A stretch of DNA of 64,000 nucleotides from contig CM059623.1 of assembly GCA_030435675.1 (NCBI GenBank), positions 16,328,205-16,392,204 on the forward strand. The letters are read 5' to 3'. The position numbers and the translations under genes were made by a program. Origin of the DNA: Steinernema hermaphroditum (lineage: Eukaryota > Nematoda > Chromadorea > Rhabditida > Steinernematidae). Below the pieces are notes generated by a model. It made no database searches and was not told the origin of the DNA. It was given only the letters and a program-made list of their open reading frames with translations. This document shows, piece by piece, positions 1 through 11,900 of the stretch (positions are counted from its first letter, which is position 1; every line of letters starts with the position of its first letter).

Positions 1-53
1 TAGCACTTTATCTATAATCATCGGGCCAAAATACAAGATATACATGAGGTTAC

Positions 54-2494
54 CTATGTCACATAATCATACGCGTCTCTATCATCCGGCGATCTCTTGA
101 GGTAGTCCTTCTCGATGAGCAGGTCGATGCATTTTTTGATCATCGGAATCGTTGGGTGGAAGCGGTTGTTGACCTGGTCGACCGTTTCGGCGATTAGCGC
201 GCAGTGCTTGATCCTTCGACGCATCTTCATGATTCGGACTATGGCCGCCTGAATCAGAAGCTGGCGGTCGGACTCCACAGTTTTCTCCATATTTTGCTCG
301 TCATTCCTGGCTCTGCCTTCGATCTTTGCCGCCACCTGATTCTGCAGCCTTATGAGATCGGTTTTGATTCGTTTTGGGGAGAATTTTTCGTTCAAGGTGA
401 ATACGGTTTTATTTTCATCGGCTTTTAGGATGTCGGCGTTGACCAACGATGTTACGGTGGTGTTGAAAAGATTCTCCTCCAGTTGAAGCTCGTTTCTCAG
501 TCTGTCCGAAGTGAAGCTGTCAGAGTCGTTGTACTTCAGGAGAAGGGCCATCTGAGAAGTAGTGGCAACGAGGGTGAACTTCTTCTTGGTTAAGTGTGCT
601 GATAGCTCTCCGCGAGAGTTTCCGTAGAGGTAGGTGAGTTTTCGGCCTTGATGAAGCTGGGAGTAGTAGCTGTTGAAGGTGTTGACAGCGTTTTGAATTA
701 CGGGAGGGATCTCGATGGACTTTAGGGGCGTCAGGCTCCAAGAGCCGGAGCTTAGAATCTGGAAGTTCGCCTCTATCTGCAGCTCCTTGCCCTGTTCTCC
801 ATGAAAATCTTTGGTCATCGTCTTGCTGACTTCAATGTCGCTGAACATCTTCATTGATTTGTGGACATATTCGTGGCCACATGCGTTTTTCAGTCTTGCA
901 ATCATCGCCTTCTCGTAATCGTCGTTGACGGAAAGTTCCATGATGAGCCGCTTGGAGAGAAGACGGTTGTAGTACTTTTGGAAAGTGTCTTTATCTTCGA
1001 TGTACATGAAGACGGTGATCGCTTTATTCACAGCTTCGTCGATGTCGTCTATGCCTCCTCCCTTCCTCATGGCCATATCGACAAACTTGGCTAGAAGTTC
1101 AGCCGATTTGTTCAGTGGGCCCTTTGAAGCCTGGGTGATGGCGTTTTGGTTCACGAACATCATGCAACTTTCGTCGAAGTGAAGCGAGAAGCCGTTGTTA
1201 TCTTCAAAGGCAATCCTCACCATCTCCTTGTACTTGTTATGGATTTGAAGAACGGTAGCTACGTAGGTCTTCGGGTCGTTTCTGGCGGCGTTGGGGATGT
1301 TGGCGATGGCTTCGCGGCCTTTTTCGGTGACATAGTCACGGAAGTCCTTCTTCAGCTGGTTAACAACCTTCTGGACGCGTGAGGCGACCCTGTACATAAG
1401 ATTCAGATCTGTGATCTTCTCGGCCTTGAGGAGATTTAGAAGTTCACTTTGGAAGAGGTCCAGACGTTCTCCGATGAAAGCATTTTCGACGGTCTTCCGG
1501 AGACGTAGATTTGTGAGAGTATCGCAGAGATAACGCTTCGAGCGGTTATCTTCTTCCTTGAGACGCTCCTCCACGCGCTCCATGTAGCCATAGATATCCA
1601 CCTCAGAGCTCAACTCGGCCGATTCGTTCTTGTAGTAGGCGAGGGTGTCTGCCAACATAGGAGTTTCAAAGTACTTCTCGTAGGTTTGAAGTAGAAGACG
1701 CTGAGATCTTGGTAGATGGGATCTCTCTTTCGGTTTTCTGAGTGCGTCGGCCAGCGGATATAAGCCGTCAGCGAAATCTCTATATTCGATGCCCAGGACG
1801 ATGTAAGATTCGACGAGTTCTTGGATGAGCGCAACGTTGACGCCGTTCTCGCCGTCCCTCTCGCGGTTCATGAGGCGAAAGGCGGCGAGGGAGGTATCGA
1901 GGCGCCCGTCTTCGAAGAGGATGCTCTTCCAGGTGATCATGCAGAGCTGCAACGAAGTGAATTAGATGAACTGCACTCAAAAGAGCAAGGCTGCTTGTCA
2001 CAAAACATGTTTCTTCAACTCACCGTGTAAATCTCGAATACCTTCCCCTTATCCAGCCTATCTTCCATAAGTCTTTGCACCCAGTGGCGATTTATGTACC
2101 GATAGAGACCGTGCAGGACCTTCGCCGAAAAATGAAACTTGTCCCAAAGCGTCGCATATATCTTCAGCTTCGCTTCGTCGTCAGCTTCGTCGAACACTGC
2201 CTAAAAACAATAGAACCGGACGTAAATACCCATACACACCTGAAGCTCCTTCTCGATGTGCTGCCGGAGGAAGTGCTCTGTAGCCTCGTAGACGACATTA
2301 GAAGCGCCGCCTCCAATAAACGCATTTTCATCTTCCACATCTTCTTGGAGTTTTTTCGCGCTGCAAAAGGCGTAGATGCCCTGGTAGAGGGTCATGTACT
2401 CGCCGACGGTCATCTTCTCGTGGCTAAAGATCTTCCGAAGACCGCCACCCAGCTTCTCCCAAGCCGCTTCGAACGTGAATTGGCTCCACGACAT
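54..2494 (-). CDS. cul-1: Cullin-1, scaffold of SCF ubiquitin ligases
   Basis: Three exons (2240-2494, 2024-2200, 54-1946) join in frame to 774 residues, the usual cullin-1 length. Seen: an N-terminal helical repeat region starting MSWSQFTFEAAWEKL, the cullin-homology region that binds the RING protein, and a C-terminal winged helix with IVRIMKMRRRIKH. The lysine of IVRIMK is the NEDD8 acceptor in this family. Known role: it bridges Skp1/F-box substrate receptors and the RBX1 RING subunit in nucleus and cytoplasm. The start is the only in-frame ATG before the first conserved segment. Stop TAG at 54-56; both introns are short (77 and 37 nt). A nematode CUL-6-type paralog is the main alternative, but the overall fit is best to CUL-1. 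Confidence 0.92.
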
Positions 2495-3180
2495 GGCACT
2501 AAATCTTCAAATCAGAATTCGATTGGCTAACACACGGGAAAACACCTTACGAAGCTCGGCGAATTCAAAATAATCTCGCGCAGTCGGTGCCGCTTTCCTC
2601 GGCGTCGCGGTGGGAACGTGAGATGTCGGAAAATACGGATGATCAATACCTCGACGGCTAATTAAAAGACCGGAATGCGCGACTCGTTTATTTCGCAACT
2701 GGCAAGAACGCACAAATATTGGCCGACTAGTCTGGGCTGCGATACAGGGATCGAGACAAGGATCATTCACACAAATTTTCATCAAAAACTCTCAAGACCA
2801 CCCCACCTGAAGATACCTCCAAAGTGTGACCAAAATTTCCCAACACCACCATATATAACGGGAACAGTGCATGACTTCGTTGGGGTCCCGTGAAGATGGG
2901 AACATGTGTGGGGGACCCACCAGAAGCGCAGCTGATTTAAGAGAAGACAAACGAATGAGTTCGCAAAATAACACCACAGAATCGCCATAGGGAAGACTGT
3001 GGATGTCTTGATAACCTTCACACTGCCGATTACACACCTCGCAACACATCTTGCTTCACGGCCACCCAAAACACACAACTGCCTCCACCAAGTGCCTAAA
3101 CATAAACACCAAGAAGCGATGTGACACCCAATGGCAGAGAACAAGGCAATAAATTCCCCAGCATCAGAATGAACAATCTT
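2495..3180. other. Intergenic: upstream of cul-1, downstream of AMPK gamma
   Basis: No open frame here shows family resemblance or good splice structure. The stretch should contain the cul-1 promoter (minus strand, beside 2494) and the 3' UTR of the AMPK gamma gene (beside 3181). No TATA box or RNA gene was seen. Confidence 0.5.
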
Positions 3181-4719
3181 CTACATAATATTCAACTGAA
3201 CACAAGATCTGGAAGGCGAAGGTGAATCAGGAGCAAGCACGATCTTCTTCAAGATATCGGAGAGCGAAATGGCGGCGATGATGTCATTGTGCTCGTCGGT
3301 GATGTACACGCACTGGACGTCATGTTCTGCGATCGTCTCGACGACTTCTTTTAGTGATTCGTTCGTCCCGAACACGAAGAGGTGATCGTGAGACTGAACA
3401 TTGATTTAGAGAAATCAACAAAAGCGAAGATCCACCTTCTCGCAGAGGTCCAAAGCTTCGCTGATTGGCATGCTGAGGTCTACGCTGAAGTCGGACACAG
3501 CAAGGACGGCAATCATATCAGCCCTAGAGAACGTCTTTATCTGAAACAGGTCAATCAGTGAGCTCATAACATGAGCGCACGTACGCTTCCATCGTCATAC
3601 GTAATCGGCACCGCTGAGAGGCTTTGATCCATTAGCATGCGAAGCACCTCAACCAGCGGTGTATATTCTGGAAGCGTCCAAATATCGTTCCATGAACCAA
3701 TCCCGAGCTTCTGAGGCGTCATTGACATAAATTCTGGGCAGGGAAGTTCTTTTATCTGAAAAAAAGAGGCAAATATACAACCCTCCATCATAGATTACTC
3801 ACATAGGCGTTCAGAAACTTGAGCACATTTTTGCGGGTGAGCAAGAAGACAATCTCGCCGTCATCGATGATGGGCAGCCGATGAATCTCGTTGCTACACA
3901 ACGATTCTACCGCTGTGTACAGGCAGTCTGCTGAGTAAGCAGTAAGAAGTTCCTGTGGGCGTTCCGTCTCATCAAGCAGCTTCAGCCAGCAATCAATTGG
4001 CTGCTCGGTGAGCGCTTTCAATCGTTCTCCGCTCAAGTCCTTCTTGTACTCCCTGTAAAGCGAGTGCTATAAAGTGAGGATGTGCGGCACATACTGAAGA
4101 TACACGCGGATAAAATCTGTAATGGTAAGCATGCCGACGAAGCTCTCGATGCGACTGTCCCACAGCACGGCTGACCGTTGGAGGTTGTCGATGACGAACG
4201 ACCATGCTTTATGCATCGAAAAGGAGCTACAAACACCAAGCGGCCTAACGCAAAATACTTACTGGCATTCTCGTATCTACAGTCAGGAGCTTCGCATGAT
4301 GAGGAGTGATGTCATAGCAGCTGTGGGCCTTCATGAATGTTTTGTAGACGAAGCAATTGTTATCTGAATCTGAAAACTGAATCGTTTAGAATCAAAGCAG
4401 AACATGAGCCGTACCAACCTTCTCCAATAGCCTCAAGATGGTTGCGGAAGTTAGCGGCCAGCTGCGAATCCGGATGATACGATGGGCACGAGCTGGCGAT
4501 GTAGATGTTGGAGGAGAGCCTCGAAAGAGACGTTGGATGCGAGGAGCGCGGATTTGGCGAGAAGGCGAGCAAGTTATCGAACACCGGTGGCGCGATCGGG
4601 GCAACAGCAATGGGCTGCGAAGCCTTCCTTCTGGCTACAGAGCGGGTGCAACAGTCACCTGCCGCGAATTCTAATGCCTTGTCGTGGTTGAGGTCATTTT
4701 GGTGGCGGAGCGATTCCAT
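3181..4719 (-). CDS. AMP-activated protein kinase gamma subunit (four CBS motifs), divergent
   Basis: Seven exons (4419-4719, 4263-4369, 4095-4216, 3803-4052, 3585-3755, 3436-3540, 3181-3393) sum to 423 codons. The first about 100 residues are Ser/Pro/Ala-rich without a known domain; the rest is an AMPK gamma core of two Bateman pairs. Seen: FMKAHSCYD, LWDSRIESFVGMLTITDF (CBS1), HRLPIIDDGEIVFLLT (CBS2), SRADMIAVLA (CBS3) and AISLSDIL (CBS4). The site Asp of CBS1, CBS3 and CBS4 and the HR pair of CBS2 are kept. In CBS4 the usual His-Arg is replaced by Gln-Cys. The frame closes only if the intron before 4216 ends in TTTTCG instead of an AG acceptor. Worms have several gamma paralogs (aakg genes), so no number is assigned. 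The start at 4719 is the first ATG of the first recognisable exon; an upstream exon is possible. Confidence 0.85.
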
Positions 4720-5417
4720 GTTGCCAGCTCCCGCCGCCTGGCGCACATAAAATCTGAAAAGGCACATACGCATATGAAACAATGAATAGCGATCTCAGAA
4801 TTGCATACTTTACAAACAAATTTCGAAAGAGTGGCAGGCGATGGCCATCGAGTCAAGCCGCCCGAGAACAAACAAACAAGAGAAATTTCGAAATCATCCT
4901 TGAAAAGTTGAAAAGTACAGTAGTGCGCTAAACTGGCGGGCAATTCGCTGTGAGACCAATTACTGGCGTAGATTGTGAGTTGTGTCCATTATGTGAACCA
5001 ATGTGCTTCTTTTGGTTTTCATTCCGTCTTTTCACTACTGTCTGCACTTTTTAATTCCTATGTGCGATTGGCACAATCGGTATGCTATCTGACTTTGAGG
5101 CTCGGAGTCGCAGGTTCTTTACTGTCAGATTACTGTCAGCTGCCTTTTGATTTTTATTCTTTCTTTTTAATAATCAATATCAGATAGCATATCTTTTTAA
5201 TAATCTACACACCTAGAGACACGAGAACCTCGTGACGAGATTGTGGAAAGATGAAAATTCAAAATGAACAGTCAGACGAAAGCCTAACAAAATTTCGGTC
5301 GATCGGCGTGTGACATGTTGGCCCCTAGTTATTATCCAATTTTATAAAAATTTTATTTTAAACAAATAATATTAGGTAAAACATATAATACAGAGATGGA
5401 GGGAACTACAGGGGAGG
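4720..5417. other. Intergenic between AMPK gamma and the 7TM receptor
   Basis: AT-rich, with no supportable gene. A TTTTCAG acceptor lies at about 4755 (minus strand) in front of the first AMPK gamma exon, so that gene may have an upstream non-coding exon or be trans-spliced there. Confidence 0.4.
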
Positions 5418-6925
5418 TCAGCAGTGGGCCAGGCGATTCACGAACTGGGTCTTCGGCGAGTTCTTTGGACGAGGCACGTGATTCTTGCGGAAGAAGCAGA
5501 AGAATCTGCTGAGAAGCCTTCGTATCACTCTGAAATAGTCGATGAATTTTGAAAGTTTCCAGTTAAATTACCCATTGGTCAGCACGAGGAGGATGGAGTT
5601 GAGGCCTCCGTTGACTATGTACAGGAAATTGACCAGAATACAGGCTATTCTGGGGAGGGTGACGAGGTACTTGCCGTTGTAAAAGAAGGCAATTAATATG
5701 CCTACGTACAGGAACAGCGAAAAGGTCTGATAAAGATGGCGAATGTGCTTCGCCAACAGTGCGCTCAGATCCTGTCGCTTTGACGGCAGTTTCGCCAGCT
5801 CCAACTTCTGAAACGGGAATAACTTGTAACAAGGTTAAGACGGCTAGTGAGATTTACCTTCCTGAAGATAATGACGTAGGTCACAATTATACAAAAGAGA
5901 GCCAATAGTAAGGACGTGCTCTCAAGAATAAAGGCAATCTGAGAAAGAAGGCCTCCTCGCTGGGCAGGATGAATTCTCCAATGATAGTGGTCGAAGTCAA
6001 ACTCTAACATGGGCTCCCACGTGTACATAATGGGGCCAACGGTGAAGACGGTCGTGATCCCAATGAACTCGACCCAAACCAGGCTCATGATAATCTGAAA
6101 TTTTGCGTTAAATATGACTAAAGCAAATATGTATACCTTGTAGATCATGTAGCACCTTCCCGGGTCCGTCAAGGCGATCGGGTTGAGGGGAAGGAAGGAG
6201 GCCTCCAAACGATTGAAGGTCAAGAGGAAGACCAGCTGAGTGCAGCAGACCCAAGTGGCCTGAAGCGCTGCTCCAAGAAACTAAAGGAAGTGAGATTTTA
6301 GGGTGTACATACATATCTGTGAGCTGAAGTCAGTTACCGCATTGGTGTGCTTACACCCCTTCAAAAAGCCGTTTTTTTGTGCCAGCCCCACATGACGACC
6401 ACAGACTTAGATATACCCAGGGCAGCACTCGATCTACAGCTTCCCATGTCCCTTTTGTTTGTGGCCTATCAAACATCAAAACCAGCTATACTCTTAATCA
6501 TATTTCCTCGAATAAATAAGTTTCCCTCTTTCCCACCTTCCGATAATCTCATTAGCCCGACTGCAATGAGCGCCGACGGGAATACGTGCCCCGTTTATAT
6601 ACTAAGCGTGCTCTACTCTAATCCTCTGTGACATACATAGTGGAGGGCAGGGTAGAGCAGGTCATCCATGATGATCATAGTCCCTGATATTCCGTTGATG
6701 ACTAGTTGCAGGCATTCCAGGACGGCGAGATTCAGGAAGATCTTATAGTAGATTCCTTTAAAATGAGGATGACCAATGATAAGCTAAAATGAAAAGAAAA
6801 CTGTTCGATTTCCTGAAAGTTGAAAGACTGCTTACGTAGATGATGAATATCTGCAACAGGAGAAACATGACGCATGTCATGATGTCGGTTAAACCGACTA
6901 TGTAGTTCGTTACACCTGGCGACAT
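5418..6925 (-). CDS. Seven-transmembrane serpentine receptor (nematode chemoreceptor-like)
   Basis: Six exons (6836-6925, 6637-6783, 6137-6280, 5858-6094, 5572-5807, 5418-5529) join to 322 codons, a normal length for a nematode serpentine receptor. Hydrophobic segments appear in order: residues 5-30 (GLTDIMTCVMFLLLQIFII), about 45-70, about 80-105 (CCTQLVFLLTF followed by NRLEA), about 128-150, about 180-200 (LLLALFCIIVTYVIIF), about 225-245 and about 255-285. A short basic tail with LLSRFFCFFRK closes the protein. No class-defining motif was certain, so sr family membership is left open. The roughly 360-nt second intron contrasts with the short others. By family it would be a G-protein-coupled sensory receptor; the ligand is unknown. 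Confidence 0.8.
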
Positions 6926-8672
6926 TTGTTAGCGAGAACTGCGGCTTGAATGACAACTTAATGGCAAGGAAGTTGCTATGCGAAAAAATTATGTTAGGGC
7001 GGCGCCATTACTGGTGATTAATTTTCTCATGGTACAGCGAGAAAAATGTGAATAATTATCGCTATGTCAACCATAGCGTCGCTAAACCACCCGGTAAGGT
7101 AGCTAATAAAAAGAGGAAAAAGGCCATTGGGAGGTGGACTTTTGCAAAGTGATGAGTTGTAACAGATAATGAATGTAGGCACGAATTTGGACAATTCGCA
7201 GTTTGATCTCGTCGTAGGCTCAAGATTCTTGAGCCTACGTCGAGTCAAGAAATGTTTTTGAGTCAAGAACATTTCGATGCATCCTGCGTAGTTAATAAAA
7301 AACATCAGGGTATTCCTTTTGGCTGTTCACTTTCGAATCGGTCGAAGAGAATCCTCCGGGGAAGGTCGCCGACGCTCTTAGGAAACCACCATAAGCGAAG
7401 ATGCAACTTCTGGACCAAGAACCCTTCTCTTCGAAGCAAACGAAAGCCGTTCCAATTCACGCGTTCGGCTGTGTGAATCATAAAATAAAGTTGTAATCTT
7501 CCAGCAAAGAAAATGTATGGTGAAAGCATAAACTGAACCGAACTGAACTCAACCAAAACGGAAAAAGAATGATGTTTCATACAACAGCACCTTTTCGACA
7601 ATTGGTGATTTAAAGCGAGCAACATATTCGATGTCTACGATAATAACGCCAACCTGCCCCATGCGTCAATGAGGTAAATGTCAAATGTGGGCATGTTTTG
7701 TTGAGTGTAATATGTCACAGAGCTGCTTGTGTAAGAGAACGAAAAGAGTTGAGTTGACCTGAAAAACTTCTTGTAGTCTTTTCACTTTCCTCATGGTCTT
7801 CGAGATTATCGGAAGTGTCATCTTTTAAACGGTAACATCAGAAAGCTACCCATTGCACAAGGAGAAAAATGTCAAATGGAAAAATGGCTTGAAAAGCTGG
7901 AGGCCTGTGGGTAAATCCTGTGTCTCCGGCTGGCGTACCAGGTGAACAGGAAAACAAGCGGCTGATCTCATGAATGTTTTTCGAAATGGGGAAAGAAAAC
8001 GAAACCACGAAACAAAAGAGAGATGCATAATTTGCCTGTTCTAATGCTCTGATCGTAAAGCACTCAATTTCCACGATCATGTGGTGCTAATATCTGTGGA
8101 TTTGTCACTTGCTATGTACGTCGGAGACTACAAGAAGTGGATGCTTTTATCGGTGTCTTTGGAAACAACTATTAATGCACTGATATTTTACACATTGTCT
8201 CCTATTTATGTTTCACACTTTATTGCCAATTGCGGGCTGCGCCAATGACTACGTAGTGGAGTAGCCGTGCGAAAATGGCAGAAAAATCAAATATTTCTCC
8301 CACGGGACAAGGTAAGCTGGCTTTTTCGTAGGCTTGACATAGAACGTGATGTAGAGTGCGCTAGCATATCGAATGAGACAGCTTTCATGTTGACGATATC
8401 AGATGGGGTTTTTAAGCTTGGAGAGTCGATGAAAGGGGGCTCTTAAGAAGACTTTACAAAAACAATGAAAATTGTTAAAAAAAAAATCCCTAAGGGCACT
8501 TTGCCATTAAGTTGAATACATTTATTATCAATGGGAAGGATGCACATGCACAAACCAACACCAATCACCATTTTGAAACCTTAATTAAATTAGTTGCACA
8601 GGATTGCTTAAGAATGACGATATGCAATGGGAATCAAGCCGGTTCCGTAGACGTTATATTTTTACGTTCTAT
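6926..8672. other. Long intergenic stretch, mostly featureless
   Basis: It holds only short accidental frames, apart from the gene remnant listed separately at 7320-7500. It lies upstream of the 7TM receptor and downstream of ptl-1. No RNA gene was seen. Confidence 0.4.
7320..7500 (+). pseudogene. Decayed relative of the small gene at 25557-25778
   Basis: The plus-strand reading NPPGKVADALRKPP, then an in-frame stop, then AKMQLL, lines up with NPAAREVTLKVTDALRTPRP followed by VKTQLL in the minus-strand ORF at 25557-25778. Similarity continues on the DNA into a CATAAAATAAAG / ACGAAATAAAG stretch. The in-frame stop and a shortened middle indicate a broken copy. The function of the parent is unknown. 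Confidence 0.4.
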
Positions 8673-8798
8673 TTACAGCATTCCCAGGGCTTGTTCGGCG
8701 GTTAGGGGATCTGTGCATCCTGGCATCTTCATAGGAGTGGAACATCCGCTCCCACTCGACTTTCTAGCTTTTGAGAGATGTGTTGGCGTTCCCGTGCC
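8673..8798 (-). CDS. Possible alternative last exon of ptl-1
   Basis: A 42-codon open segment (stop at 8673-8675) directly follows a good acceptor (ACTGTTTAG). It is Gly/Ser/Thr-rich (HLSKARKSSGSG) like the ptl-1 tail. It could be joined in phase 0 after ptl-1 exons 5, 6 or 7, or through a GC donor (AAG then GCATAA) at the end of the annotated last exon. No stronger evidence shows that it is used. Confidence 0.3.
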   Translation of the reverse strand, partial: GTGTPTHLSKARKSSGSGCSTPMKMPGCTDPLTAEQALGML

Positions 8799-8905
8799 CT
8801 AAACAGTAATTGAATTAGACTTGTTTTTTCAACAGTCACTCAGTTTTTCGCTAAAACACAATTGACAGTTTAACCAACTAAGCTACACAGCAAAAATAAA
8901 AGGGT

Positions 8906-11900
8906 TTATGCCTTGTCGTCGGTCGAGGCCCTGGAGCGCGATCGCGTTGGGGTGGATGCACTTCCGGAAGAGTCGATGCGGCTGCGAATGCCGTTAATTC
9001 TCAGCGGCTGATGGAAGATCTGCGAAAAGGAAAAAGCGATGAGAAGCGTTGCCAGCAGCAGTGAAGATGTTTGCAAGCTGGCTTTACCTTTTTGTCACCG
9101 CCGCCCGGAACGTGCTTGATGTTGTCGCGGGAGCCGACTTTGCTTTCCGCTTTCCACTCGGTCTTTTTATGCGTAATCTGAAAAATAGCCCGGATAACAG
9201 AGTGGTAGTGTGGGAAACGTCTACAGCGTGTGAACGTTTTTTCAGGGACCACGGCAAAGAAACAAGAGTCATGTCTTAAAGGGGCCGTTCAAATAAGTGC
9301 AAATGAGATTTCCCACATTTATTCATGCTTACCTTAACATTGCCTCCACCTGCAATGTGATGGGCATTTTCCAGTGATCCGATCTTAGACTCTGCTTTCC
9401 AGTTCAATTTTTGCGTTGGAATCTGAACTTAGTTTTATAATACAGTATCCTACACGATCGTACCCTTTTCTCTGAAGGCTTGATTTCGGCACCTTTGTTG
9501 TCGATTCTCGGTCTAGCGTCTTTGAAGTTGGGTCTGATCGATTGAATTTTCACATTCCCGCCTCCAGGAGTGTGTTTTGCATTATCCAAACTTCCGATTT
9601 TTGAGGGTACGTTATAGGTTTTCTTTTCCGAGAAGATTTTCACATTGCCGCCTTGCGGACGATGTTCGGATGAGGCGTTTATTCTGCTGAAAGGACATGC
9701 ATGCACACAAGATTGACAGATACACAAGACGTTGTGACCAAACTCCCACATGTTCTAACAACAACGGCAGACTTCTGAATGCATGTTCTGCTGGGCTTGG
9801 AGCCAGCGTATTTGTTTTTTTTAAATTCTTGTTCCCCTTTTGTGCAGATAAATTCATTTCGAGGCAAAAAGTCAGATATAAAGATAATAATGTGAATTAA
9901 CTGAGATTAAGCGGATCAAACTACTTTGCTGGATTTTAGATCCCCTTGAATGATGGCTTGCATTATCCATGCCAATAATTGTGTCAAAGTTGTTCTCCTA
10001 ACTTGCGTGACATTTCTGAAGGTTCACTATAAGCTTCGCATGCCCTAAATTTACATGAAGAAACGACCCTGAGGAACAAGACCCAGTTATAACAGTGAGA
10101 CCTGCCAAACTTATGCACAACCGGTATGTGTAAGTTCAGGCATAAAATCAACAAGGGGGCCTTAGCCAAGTTGGGGCTTTCCTACAGGCCTGTGGTCGTC
10201 GTGTCTTTTGCTGAGGCTTAAATTTGCCTAAAATCTGTTAATTTTATAGTTACCCGTACCGGTGTTGCACAATCTAGGTGGACATCACCGTTATAGCTGG
10301 GTCTTTTTCTTCCAAGATCCTTCTCTCACATAATCGTGCCAAATAGAGATAAAAACCCATCCCTAGGCAGTCCCATAATGCCACAAGTGCCCATTAACTA
10401 AATTATATTCCTTGAAATCTATGTGTTTACCTTTGCATTTTTCCTGTCTGTGGAAACGGAGCTGGGTTCCGACACTCAAATGTTGGCCTAAATGATTTTA
10501 AAATCTTGTAGCGTCTGTACTTGTATATTACAAATTTAACTATACTTTGCAGTTCCGCTAACTTTCGCATGCAATTGTACGTTGCCTACGAAGGCGCTTA
10601 TCAATAGTCCTCATCTTAAGAAAGCCATATGGCACATAACGTGACACACAATCCGACACGAAATGATGGGTGCATTGCCAAGACCATCTTCACTCTCGGT
10701 TTTAAATGCATTATACCACTGCCTTTCACGAGTGCACTAATACATTCACCAGGTGCAAACCCTTATCCACATTTGAGGGCGAGCAGTGCAAACCACAACT
10801 GTCAATGACAGCACACCTTACCTACCTCGTTATATGCTCATATCTCCTATGGCTTTTTGGGGTACCCGGAACACTTGGTATCCTTTCTAAAATAAAGAAA
10901 AAACACAAATTTAAAAGGATACCTAGGTGGTGTTAGATTACCTGCGGCGGTTCCCTTTACTATCCCATTGGGAGGCCTGACACTGCTGCTGCGTCCTCTG
11001 GAATTCATATGTGAAGAGTGGACAAGTGATTATGTCCCTCGGCGTGCGGGCCTAGATTAGGGCGGAAATCTTTTGCCTCCCGCGCCCGCCCGCCCGGCCA
11101 CCCTGATCGATACGATGGCGCCACCTTGTTCGGCGCGTCAAAAGACGCCCCAAAATTAGATCCCCGCTCTCGAGCTTATTGCAGCGCGCATCCCGAGGGT
11201 ATTGTAGCGCGCGGAACGTTAATTACCTTGGGATGTTTTGGGGCTTCTGAAGTTGCGTTCGAGGAGCGGCGGAAGCAGGCTTAGAGGTGGGAAGTCGTGG
11301 AGCCGTAGGCGTCTTCTTTGCAGTGACTGTTGACGTTGGCGGAGGCTTTGGCGTTGTGGCTAAATCAAATAAAGTCAGGAAGCGACGAAGAGAGGGGGCG
11401 AAGCTGTTGATTGAGATAAGCGGTGTATGTAAAGGGGTTGTTACGGGGGGAATGTGACACATAAATCACGGCAATGGCCTTTGAGCCAGACAAGCAATTA
11501 AGACATCCAGCAGTCATTTCCGCAAACAAAGCAGTATTAACAGGCAAGCTTAATAAGGATGTAATGCAAATTTTCTTCACTTAAGTGGTTGGAAGACGAG
11601 CATAGAATATAGTCGAATGTGTATGCTTAGTTACTGAAACGCTGTAGCTGTGGCTTAGCTAGTGAAGCTAAATCGTATACTTAGCGAGAAAGGGCACTCC
11701 ACCAACTCACGCGTAATAATTTATGCTAAATCAGAGCCCTTGGACACATAAAAACAAGCTGTTTTGTACGCATATCGTAGAATCCACCATGTGTTATATT
11801 AGACCGCCCTTTCATAAGCAATTTTATAGAGCGCAACAAATAAGGAATTTTGTTTTTTTTGTATCCCTAGCTTCGATTCGACTATTTAATTAGGCATTAT

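Noticed and set aside
204..1382. Plus-strand frames opposite the cullin gene
   Set aside because: Antisense shadows of a highly conserved coding exon with no independent support.
5060..5130. Possible tRNA (GGAGTCGCAGGTTC) upstream of AMPK gamma
   Set aside because: No pairing acceptor ends and no usable anticodon arm.
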